From contig UZAN01039879.1 of assembly GCA_900618425.1 (NCBI GenBank), positions 39,274 to 103,273 of the forward strand: a DNA stretch of 64,000 nt, written 5' to 3'. The notes under the pieces were generated by a model. It was given only the letters and a program-made list of their open reading frames with translations, did not search any database and was not told where the DNA came from. The position numbers were made by a program, and so were the translations under genes. Source of the DNA: Echinostoma caproni (Eukaryota; Platyhelminthes; Trematoda; Plagiorchiida; Echinostomatidae). Shown one piece after another: positions 42,001 through 54,000 of the stretch (position 1 is the stretch's first letter; each line of letters opens with the position of its first letter).

Positions 42001-45000
42001 ATATTACTTAAATGATCTTTCACAACCCTTTGAATTGTTTGTGATTGAAACAATAGTGATTGAAATAGTGTCCTTATCCGTTAGAATTCCGTCCTTTCAT
42101 AGGTCTCGAGATTGCAGAACCCCAATGGTTGGTAAAGCAAAATATAAACAAATNNNNNNNNNNNNNNNNNNNNNNNNNNNNNNNNNNNNNNNNNNNNNNN
42201 NNNNNNNNNNNNNNNNNNNNNNNNNNNNNNNNNNNNNNNNNNNNNNNNNNNNNNNNNNNNNNNNNNNNNNNNNNNNNNNNNNNNNNNNNNNNNNNNNNNN
42301 NNNNNNNNNNNNNNNNNNNNNNNNNNNNNNNNNNNNNNNNNNNNNNNNNNNNNNNNNNNNNNNNNNNNNNNNNNNNNNNNNNNNNNNNNNNNNNNNNNNN
42401 NNNNNNNNNNNNNNNNNNNNNNNNNNNNNNNNNNNNNNNNNNNNNNNNNNNNNNNNNNNNNNNNNNNNNNNNNNNNNNNNNNNNNNNNNNNNNNNNNNNN
42501 NNNNNNNNNNNNNNNNNNNNNNNNNNNNNNNNNNNNNNNNNNNNNNNNNNNNNNNNNNNNNNNNNNNNNNNNNNNNNNNNNNNNNNNNNNNNNNNNNNNN
42601 NNNNNNNNNNNNNNNNNNNNNNNNNNNNNNNNNNNNNNNNNNNNNNNNNNNNNNNNNNNNNNNNNNNNNNNNNNNNNNNNNNNNNNNNNNNNNNNNNNNN
42701 NNNNNNNNNNNNNNNNNNNNNNNNNNNNNNNNNNNNNNNNNNNNNNNNNNNNNNNNNNNNNNNNNNNNNNNNNNNNNNNNNNNNNNNNNNNNNNNNNNNN
42801 NNNNNNNNNNNNNNNNNNNNNNNNNNNNNNNNNNNNNNNNNNNNNNNNNNNNNNNNNNNNNNNNNNNNNNNNNNNNNNNNNNNNNNNNNNNNNNNNNNNN
42901 NNNNNNNNNNNNNNNNNNNNNNNNNNNNNNNNNNNNNNNNNNNNNNNNNNNNNNNNNNNNNNNNNNNNNNNNNNNNNNNNGATGCTGCTTAAGTGGTGGT
43001 AGAGAATCACCACAGGATTATCAGTTGTGGAACGACGCGCCATGTGAGAAATTAGGAACGGAAAAAGTTCAATCGATGATGACACTGGGTCCACGTTTGA
43101 CTCATCTAAGATCAAAAATTGAACTTGTCATGAGTACAGACTACAGTACCGTCTAACATAGGCCAACGCAAAACTCTTCTTGGAATTTTACTAACTGCTT
43201 TTTGTTTGTTGAACGATCTTGTTAACTACGGCTGAGATAGAATTCCACAGGGGAGAAAACACTATGAAAAAATACTTTTTTAATGTTTATAAAAGTTGTT
43301 CAATATATCTTCTATCCTGCTGCTTGCATGGCGAAATACGGTGAAGATGGTTTTATTCCATCTTTTGAATAGTAGCAATTGAAGTACTTTCGCACTGCGC
43401 GACGATGCTCTGCTTTAGCTCCTCGATCGATTTGATCCTTCTTCCACCTCATTTCAAAGAACGTGAATATGTATGGTTAACACATAAAGTACGCAATCTA
43501 ACCGGGCATACATACTGCTCTGATAAGGAACGACGACAAGAACGCCACTGCTCTCGGTTGGAGGCCATTTCCTCCAGTATCTCCAACCAACTAGTTACAG
43601 AGTCTCCTGAACCCCAGACTGGAGGACGGGAAACGCCTATCCTATCTAATCACTCTGTTTATGTATTCATGCCTCGTCGCCACGTCATCTGTTAACCCCC
43701 GTGTGTTGTTCTACTGCTCAGAGTGGTGACTGCAAATAAGGTGCGGTGCAGTAGACGACAGCTGGACGTGCGCAATAAATGTCTCAAGCAGAGAAGTTTT
43801 CTAGTCTGAATTCAATGTCATAACGAATTTTCTACCAATTCATCTCAACATACTCGACGGATTACCCGATTGTTGCTAAAGGGATCGCACAACCGAACCT
43901 GAACCAATCTGTGCTAAATGAATTATACATAGTCAGTGGAAGACTTCAAGTGGATGAATATGTTTCACGCGCAAATTTAGGGTTTGGCAACTGTAAAGCA
44001 GGAATGACCGCATAGTGGAGTAATAAACGCGAACGTTCAGTTTGAAGAAAACGTCACCTTGGTATTAAAAGTCTTCAGTCCTATATACGCCGCTCATGCC
44101 TAGGAAATGTGTGTGGTTTGTTTGGCACTGGCTGGATATCGATACGTGTGAAATGCAAAAATGTATGAGGTTACTTCCTTTGTTATGCTACCGTCATTTT
44201 TCACGCAATTAATTATTATTAATTATTAATTAATTAATTCCATTGTACATGGTTCTTTACCATTAATCATCAGAGTCGGGATAGAAGACATCCAGTCTTG
44301 TCTCGTTATTTTACACCTTCAACGTGTTTTGAAAGCCTCGTGGACGGCAACAGCAACATAAAATATATCCCACACAAAGTTCAATGAAGATGACAGCCAT
44401 ACCAAGACCCACAAACGGAAATAATACAATCTACATGTCAATGACTGACATATTCCTAAATACGCTGATTGTCCACAGTTGTGCAGGAAATAAGCCGTCC
44501 GCGGGGTAGCTTACGTGTTAGTGTCTTTAAGAATGCACGTCTTTCAATATCATATACAGAAAGAACTAACTATAACGTTGCATGTCGTGTTTCGTAGACA
44601 GCATTAGTAAACATTGTTCCCATATCACTGCTAACAGTAATCTTGTTTGAACCCACGGAGATCAATTTTGCATTTCTGGATAGCGGCGTTGAAGCAGACT
44701 AAGTTGGTATCACTGCTTAATTTGTGACTTTCTGTGTGTTCCGTGACAGAGTGTTGATAGTGAATTACTTCGTTCGATAACGAAGACGTTTGACATCATC
44801 CGCCATTTTAGATTACTACAACGCTGTCTGTCCTCTGGATTAATTAAGGTTTTTGCTTTTCTAAATGGAAACGAACATGTTGACTCTCAAAGTATGGTAT
44901 CTAGTATGTTTGAAAACTGGTTGAGATGTTTTCAACTACAGTAGGAAAATAGTTTCTGAAGGTTTTTGACCCACAAATATCAACAACGTCTAGGCAAAGG

Positions 45001-48000
45001 GGGAGCGTTTATCGGACTTAATACGTTAAAAGTATTCAAAAGGAGTTGGTCGGATAAAAATGGATGAAAACCGCATAATTGCCGTATGATCTATTGTGTA
45101 CCTTTTCAATCATTTGTTTTCATTAGTTGGACGAATGTCAGGCATCAATAACCTATTTCGGTGTTTAAGGGAAGCATGAAGGTAGGAAGTTGAGCTCTTT
45201 ATTGGGAATCCCAGATACAATGTCTTCATTGTTTGTTACTCCTATCATAAAACTTATTGCAGTGGTCTAACAACATATAGACCCATTCGCACTCTTCATT
45301 TACACTTTGAATAATACCATGCTCAGGCTGTTCAGCATATATATATATACCTCATTTCGTTTTTCTCCATTTTCTCAAAAAGCGCTCGTCCACTTCCGAC
45401 CGTGTATCGATTCAATCAGCACAACCCGGGGTGACCACAGCCCTAATTTGTGGACAACCCTCGGTGGACAAGGCTCCAATTTACCGGAGAAACAGACATA
45501 AGAGCGTGAATTGTTTCGTTTTCGTGTTGTATTAAATTAGGGAAATACTATTTTTGTCCCTGCTCCATGGTTTGGCTCGATCAGAGTGATCTGTTTACTA
45601 CTAATCAGGCAAGGAACGTTAATGAAAAATTTGAATATACAGAAAACACCGGATTTGGGTTTACACACTTCCCGGACCCACTGTTTGTAAATTTGAAGTT
45701 TACCAGTAAAAGTGTGAAGCTTGATTTTATTCCCTCATTTTGCAAAACAATATGAAAAGCAGTTACCACCCTATCTCATAGCGAAATTGAAAAGTTGAGT
45801 CTGATAAAAGAATGTCTTTTTGATAAAATTTTGATATTTTTTTATTTGTTTGAAGAAGTTCAAACTCGTGCTTTTATGTTGTAATCTGTCCTTCCACGAA
45901 GCTTTTTGCAATGTTCACCAGCTGTGACTTATCACCTAATATGTGATATGAATATTAGATCAATCACCTGAAAAACGTTCTTATTTTGCTAAATCTCAGG
46001 TACTGGTATGATAGTCCACACTCTTCGGGAAGTTCCTTACTATAAAACCAATAATTGGTGTCTGTCAATTTCAGTTTTACTGCCTGTAAGCGATGATAAC
46101 AGGTGAAGCGCTTCAGCCTAGTCTGTCAGAGTTGTGTGACATTGAAAGCCTTCATCAAATGTGAAAGATTTGCGCTGGTAAAAACATCCATATTTTCCCA
46201 GCAGCTATTTCCTTGAATGCTTCTCAGCTGACATTTCAAACAGAACCGTAGACATACCGAACCTCTTCTTGACATCGAACATTTGAATACAATTATCAAC
46301 ACTGTTTTCATAGAACAAAAACTATGAGTCAGGATTTAATTTCTTTTGCTTAGTGTTGTGTATGTCGCTCACCATCACTGTAAATTACTTTCACAAAAAG
46401 AAAATATCATAAATGCGGATTAGAATAAAATAACTAATCCTAGTAGAGAAATGTAGAAAATAAAACGCATAAACGGTCAAGTCAACAATGTGAATTTTCT
46501 CACCATTAAAACACTCAGTAAGTCAAAATTGTGTTTTCGTTCCGAGTAACCGTACACACATTTCCGAAGTGGGCTGATGCTAGGTACTACAGTGCCTCAA
46601 TTTGGTCATGACAAGGCAAACTGTAACAGATGTCCCAATTACATACAAAGCATCATTTTTTCAATTATTTAGTGAACGAGTCATTCGGTAAGACCAGAGT
46701 CCTCCTTTACAGGGGGTACTTCTCCGCTGAAGCGACCGGAATCCAACCATTTTCATCCGAATTGGGTAAACAAAAGAGCTATATTTATTCTGGCGTCGAG
46801 CCAACCCCTACTAATACTACTATCACCACACCCCCAGCTCCAAATGGCTACACAAAGGGAACACAAACATACAGCCAATTGGTATGACTCTCAATCACCG
46901 TCCCCTTAGTACCTAATAAACTTCCGAATAATTACTAATCTCTTTTCAACCAGTATCAAATTTTATATGTACTGGCATGGGTATGAGTCGTTCCCAAACA
47001 CGTTCAACCTTAGACATTGATTTTCGTGATACAATAAATAGTCTCTGCGATTGGTGATGATAAATCGTTTTTTCACAGGTAAATGGGTGTAACGGGGAGT
47101 TTTGTGATATAAACGTGGTAATCGTGCTTAGCATTATATTCAAATGCAACTTACACGAAAATCGTATAGACTAATGATATAAGACAAATATCACGGTTTG
47201 CTAAAAATTATGCAAGCACTTACTTGTTCCATCCAGTAATTTATGTTTAGTCTATCAAAGGGTTCTCAGCGACTTTATATTAGTTTTCAATCTTTGCATT
47301 GCAAATGTTATTATGATTATCATCATCACAAAAAAGTACCGCTAGAAAGCAGCCTTCTTTGATATGTCCGTAACCGAGGAATTGAAAATATCCACTATTT
47401 TTCTTTGTTCAACGGCGCACACTCAATAGGGTTATATCTGCGTTTGTGGTTTAACTACAATGTACACGCTGATGCTGACCACTTCAGAAATAAAAAGCCT
47501 TTACTGACTTATACGCATAGTGGAACTGATTAAGAGCAGGATTATCAGTCCATTCCAAACTGATGGGGTTTTTCCCAAGTTCGAGAATGTGGATTAGAGA
47601 AAAACTACAATAATACTGGCAACAGCCTACGAGAGATGTGCCTGAAACCAAAGTCAGTAGCATTATTTTTATGTTTCTGCAGCGGATACCGTCGTTTTAC
47701 CAACCTTCAAATAGTGCATTGTTGTACGCAAAGGAAAGTCAATTCATCGTAACTGCGGTGTCGGATCTCCGTCACGGTTGTCGGTTCCGTTTTGCTATAT
47801 TTTCTTGGGATTTTGTTACTGACAAAATTGTCGAAGCAAACATAAATATATGAGAATTTTGATCAATTTGAATGTGGAAGAGATGAAAACGGCTATGTAG
47901 TCAATTGAATCGCCATAGGGTTTTAAAAATCATGTCAATTTTTATCAAAATTTTCTTGAGAGTTAATACACCGTGCTAATTTTCATTGAAGAATGAAGTT

Positions 48001-51000
48001 TTAAAACGGATCAGGCTACCAAAAGGTGCAAACTAACATGACCAGAACAAGAGATTTATCCAATAACTTGATAATATTCGACGCTTATATAAGCAAGTTA
48101 TGATTGTACTAAAACATAGACATCAGCCCTGTTGCAAACTTTACAAACGTATTCTCAGTGTTAACCTATTAAGGTACGTTTCTATTTGGGTAAAAGTTAT
48201 TGATTAGCCAACCTTTCGATTTTAACCTCATTATGTGTCCTTGGTTTTTCATAGATGACAACTCATGTCGGTTTTGGCTAGATCGATACGTGTTTTGAGT
48301 CAGTGAAGCAGTTTGGCAGTTCCGCTGATACTATTTCACTAGTTAATGTCTTACCAGTTTATCTGACATTTAAAAATTCCACTGTATTGATGCAGTATTT
48401 GCTTATCTGGTGAGGCGGATGTTTGATCAGTTGAGTCAATAGACAGAATGTCATAAACGGAATTTCTTTAATGAAATGAGTTAGACCACCTATTCAAAAC
48501 TATTTTCAGTTCAGTTCTGCAATTTTATGAGTGTGAATATTTTGATCATAGACTAAATCTTCGCAACTTAAAACGTAATGATTGATTCCGTAACCCAAAT
48601 AAGCCACTTTCCGATCTGTCAGTTTGATTTACTAACCGTTTTCAGGTTTATCATGACCAAAACATTTAGTGTTTGTTTGTTGTGGTGATCGTACAACCGC
48701 GTTTCAAGGTCATCTGCTAATTGTGGTTCGGTGCTCGCCAACCTCATTCGGTTAAATTGAAAAATAGATAAACGATACCTTGAGTTAATCGTGCTTTTCA
48801 ACATTTCGTCCGTTGGTAATTTTCGTCCATTTCTGTCTCAGCACTTTATTTCGTTCACATTCATTTGACAAAGCGAAAGAAACGTGTGGTGATCTTATTT
48901 GAAGATGATTGAATTGATCAGACCAGAATAAATTTATCCTTCACTACATGACGTCAGACTTTGGAAAAGCCATAAATATGAGTCAGCAAAAGCTGTATCA
49001 ACGTGATCTCACGATTTGGATTGCGTTTTTGTTACACAATGTTTAGCCGAAGTGGATTCAGATCAAAGTGTGAACGCTGAATACATTCAATGCGTACATA
49101 CCCACTTAGTACACCGAGAACCAGATTGATTAGAAGGAAGGCGCCGATCACAATGAGTGGAATGAAGTATATCACGTTGACACGCGGACCATAGGCACGG
49201 TTTGTCTACACAATGAGACAGGGAGGTGAACAAAGGAGAAAACAGCAGGGATTTAAATAACACAGCAATATATATCCCATATGGTTCGAAAGAAAGACGA
49301 AAAATAAATTTTAAACAACTTAATAAATGATGAAACGGATTACATGCAGCGAAATTATGGTACAAGGAGAATTCGGCTGTTGTTTGCATTATCGAGGACA
49401 ACTCACTTATACGAGAGACCATAATGGGTGGTCTTATGTGAGTCAGAACCATTGACTACTCCAGCATTTTTTCACTTGTACCTGATTTTTGTTGGCACTG
49501 TGAATCGAATTCTCAGAATTACAAACAGCGCGCTCCTGTAAACTGACTGACGTATTCTTTCTGGCCAGACCAAAAGCTTTTTCAATGTGCTATTTTGATC
49601 ATGAAATGCAGTATTCACGTAATTTTAGATATCGAAATAGGTGTTCTCATGTCGAAAATAAACAATGCTGGTTGCGATATTCATAAATGAGTAGCTACTT
49701 AGCCACTTTGTATCAAAATATGGAACCTGAGCGTTTTGAACCCCCGAAGTTAGTATGTTTCAAGCCCTCGCTCTTCAGTTCCTGAACAAATAAGCGGCTT
49801 CTTAGTTGGCAATTTTTGTCACAATCATTGTCTTTTGTCACATTAATAGACTGATCTTTTGGGATGATAAAAGCCAAGTCTGCTTTCATCTAACTGAGCA
49901 AATTTTTCATAGTAACACGTACTGCTTTATTGCTATCAGTAGTGGTGGAATTGGCATTGGCGGTCCGTTCGGTTCGGTTCACCATATGTCATAGGCTTCC
50001 ACCAGGGCGCCAATGCCCGAGATTCTACTACTGTTGTCACCCACAAAGTCTATTGCTGGTGAATGTCTGACGTTAAGCTCAATAATATATAAAGTATATT
50101 GATAATAATTAATATATTAGGGCTAATCCAAGCTTGCTACTCTAAAATTGATTGAGCCATTCGCACAAGGTGATTATCGTCGGCCGTGTATCTCAGGCGT
50201 AAGGATTTGAAGTCCTAACCCGGAGGTTCACTGTTCGAGTCGTGACAAGAGTACGCACTGCCGCCGAGTCCCCAATAGGACGAAACAGCCGTCCATTGCT
50301 CTTTGTCGATTACCACAAACATTTCCATTGCATATATTTGTGTATTTTATGATCTGTTTTCCACCTAACTGAATCTGTTTGGTGATTTCATCAGATTTCC
50401 GTGTTGGAGTGCTACTTTCCACTGATGAAAATGTGGATGGTATTGTGATATTGTGTCTTATTCCACGGAAAAGCGGAACACAATTCATAATTTATTTCAC
50501 AATTAGAGTAAATTCATTTGCTTCTTTTCCCATTAACAGTCAAGGACGTAGTTCAACTTACCATATAAAGCACATCAGTCCAACCTTCCAGTGTTATACA
50601 TTGAAATACAGTGAGCATGGCATAGCCGATATTGTCGAAACTAGTGATACCGTAATTGGGACCCTCCCAATATCCTTTACACGTGTAGTTGGGAGGGCAA
50701 GAGAAGGCACCAACCGGTCGTGTACTGGAATCTTTGGGCTGACAAGGGATCAGACCGGGCGCGTCAGGAATGGACGAAGGCAGTTCTGTGGGGTTGTCTG
50801 TGTGAGCCAGACATCAAGAGATATAAGCCAAAGAAGTGAATAAAAACTGCTGATGGAATTTTGCATGAAAACTATAAACGAAACACGCATGTTAGTCAGT
50901 GTGAGTGAAAAAATAAGTTGATGATCCCAAATCATAAAATGTTTACAAGTTATCATACCTATTACCTGGAATTGTTTGGTTTCGTTCGCTTGCTCTTTCA

Positions 51001-54000
51001 AATAAGTCCCTTCGGACGACTGCTTTCAACAGTTGTAATGAAAATACAACCATATTATATTTGAAAGTCTATGTTGTCACTGCTGGCCACATTCTACTCC
51101 TTGTTGGCACACACGCCTATTACCTTTATTTGTAGTGTCCTATACCATAATTTGTCTGACTCTTAACAGTCAGGAAACTGGTCTTCATAAAAGTAAATCA
51201 GAATCTGTTCATATAAATCAAAGTTTAGCCACAATCCGTGGTGCTATTCAAAGACGTAGCAGTTTTGCTTTTCAAGCGATCTATTTAGCAAAAGTCAACT
51301 ATGTAAGTCGAGAGCCTCTTGCTGTTTTTCAATCCTATCTACAAACAATATAATTGCCTCACCTTCACCCCCTCACTCCTCAGACAGCCCTCAGTTTATC
51401 AGCGACTAGTGATGCATTCCAAAGGTAAATGACCAGATAGCAAAGGAGGATGCCAGTTCACAAAATAGCACGATGCTTAGTTATAACGTAATCCATGGAG
51501 CTAAAGTGTTCCGTTCGAAAACTGCATCCAAACGTAAATTGAGCAAAATATCTGTTTGGCATAGATATTTTTTTTAATTGATTTTCTTTCCTATTATACG
51601 AAGTTCTCTCTGAATCTAAGAGCGAGAAAGCGAACCTGGGTAGGTGGTGATCTCGAACCTCGCTTCGTCATGTACAGACTTCCGGGGATTCCATTCCGTA
51701 ATAATGATTATTCACTGGCTATTTATGAATTCACTGGTATTGGAATATGATAAATTGATGTTCTCACGGCGCACAGAATTTCAAGAAATTGACATGATTT
51801 TGAAGTCTTTTTGATTACTGGCAATCAGGTTCACGAATTGGATCACCGAGCCCAAACCCAATTCGGGCAGCAGAATGTGATCTCTGTGACCAGATTACTT
51901 TCCCTGTAAGAAAAGTTAGATAATTTGAAACAATAAGACTCTTTCATCATTGAAGCATTATAGATGCTTAGAAAAAAAAACGGAAGATTATTACTTGCTA
52001 CACAGACGACAAATTCACTCCACATAAGTGTTTTTTATTGATACTTTATTATTATTATTATTATTATCATTATTCATTATTACTTTTTTCTGGTTTTCAC
52101 TTGTTTGCGAAAATTGTCACCCATACCATTTTCACTTTGTCTCTCTCTCTGTGTACGTTTTCGTCTCAACTTTCGTAGCTCAAATTAGCCACTAATAACA
52201 AATATCCGGCAGGAGCTCTGGAATCGGCTCAAGACAAAATTGGGCAAGACAAACAAAACAAAAACTAACGAGGGCGTTAGTCGGATCCGTGTTTTCATGA
52301 CTGACACTCGCGCATATGATCGTTCAATGTGATTGAGTGTAAGTGTATAGCCACATATAATATCTCGGTGACGGTGAGTCACTCACCTTCTCGGAAACAG
52401 GTCACATGAAATACGCCCGAGTAGAATTCCAGTCCAACGATGGCAAAAATGAGGATAGCGAACAAAACTAAAATACCGATTTGTAACAATGGGGCCATTG
52501 CTTTCAGTATGGACGTCAAAACGACCTGTAGACCTGAGGACAGATTGCAGAGTAAGAGCGAGAATGAGTTATTTGGAAACGATAACTGACATCCATTTTG
52601 TACGGTAGAGAAAAGTACTGAAGAAATTACGGAATGGAATTCGCGATAGCACATAGAATGATACTATTTTCAGGAGCTGATGAGCGGAACTGACTGAACA
52701 TTCGGTCGGAAAAGATTCAGTTCATCTGACTTTATTATGTTACAGTGTTTCGCACAAAGTGTTTCATTATGCTTGTAATTCACTTCCGTTTTCTGATAGT
52801 GGTCAATTCCAGCACGGTCGCTGTTTGCTCTAATGAGCAACTCTTGTCTTTTGGGAAAATTGGTAACTTCCTGAAATATTTTAATGTCTGAAGAAGATCA
52901 TAAGCAATCGACGGCCGGGCAACTGAAGTTTCAATTGAAACCGGTGACTACAACACCCGAAGATATTGCGGGGAAAGAATGAATACCTTTCCGAAACACC
53001 TTTTCCTCAATTTGCTAATTTCAATACCAATGAGTGTTTTTATTTCTGACTGAACCTTCGAAAAGCAGCTGTTGATATCGATCAGACTATAAGGCCATTT
53101 GAAATAGCTGGAATTCTACGCTGAATCTTGGTTAACTCGGGTGCAAAATGAATCTTGGGCATAAGCAGCGAAAATAATTAGTTCGACGTACACGCATAAG
53201 AACTGTGAAATATTTAAATTTTTACATGGACAGATAGTGAAATAGGTGTCGTTCATCCGAAAGCCTCTTTTAAAATTAAAGTTCCGCTCGAATCACAGAA
53301 ACTTCAATAAATCGTCACTGATGAATTCACAAAACAAGGATATCACGATTTCAGTTGAAGCTGAAATGATGGAAAACTACATTTTTAAAGGTTTTGAAAT
53401 ACAATGTCTACTGAGAGTTTATGAAGATTTCTTTCTGCCGTACTTTGTTTGGAGTAGCTTAGTATGATCTGTATAATGTTTTGCCAATACAAAGAACACC
53501 AGAACTGAACAGCTATCATATGTGCACCTAAATTCTTGATAGTAACTGGTGCTGGAGAAACTAATGATAGATTTGTTTTTCATTTGAAACGGGCGTTTTC
53601 TGATTAGTTAATTGATCAAAACAAAGCCGGTCCATGGGAATAACCGTTTGGTGTTATTCTGACAAATTTAGTTAGCCATTTATCGGTCAGTTCAATTTTT
53701 TGCGTCGAATAAAGTTTCATTTTTCTTCACAGTTTTTCTAGCATTTTGGGCAAGATCAAATTATATTCGCGTTAAGTAAATACGTATTTGATTATCAACA
53801 GATGTGAAAAACGACAGACCATTGGAAAAGAATGCCCAAAGCTTTTGCTTTCTCTATGATTGAAATAGCATCATTCATCTGGTGTCTCTTGGAAGAAATG
53901 TACAGTAAACTCACTAGAAGATGGCGTTTACTCCACTTGAGTTATAGGAAGAGTTTGGTTGATGAAAGAAGCTCAAATAAATTTGCACATGCAATGTAAG

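Larger units (their letters stand above)
37997..49101 (-). other. Cav2 intron with the larger assembly gap
   Basis: The largest intron (11.1 kb). It contains 827 unknown bases (42154-42980), an AT-only TTAA/ATTA stretch (44207-44239) and an ambiguous base at 39508. A clean 62-residue minus-strand frame at 40628-40816 has no recognisable domain. No further Cav exon was seen. Confidence 0.75.
49206..50561 (-). other. Cav2 intron with tRNA-like/hammerhead repeat
   Basis: Contains the repeat at 50121-50330 and an imperfect inverted repeat (49939-49964 with 50008-50032). Confidence 0.8.

Noticed and set aside
42035..43156. Long open frames (up to 373 codons) through the second N run
   Set aside because: Almost entirely N. 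The real flanks show no domain.
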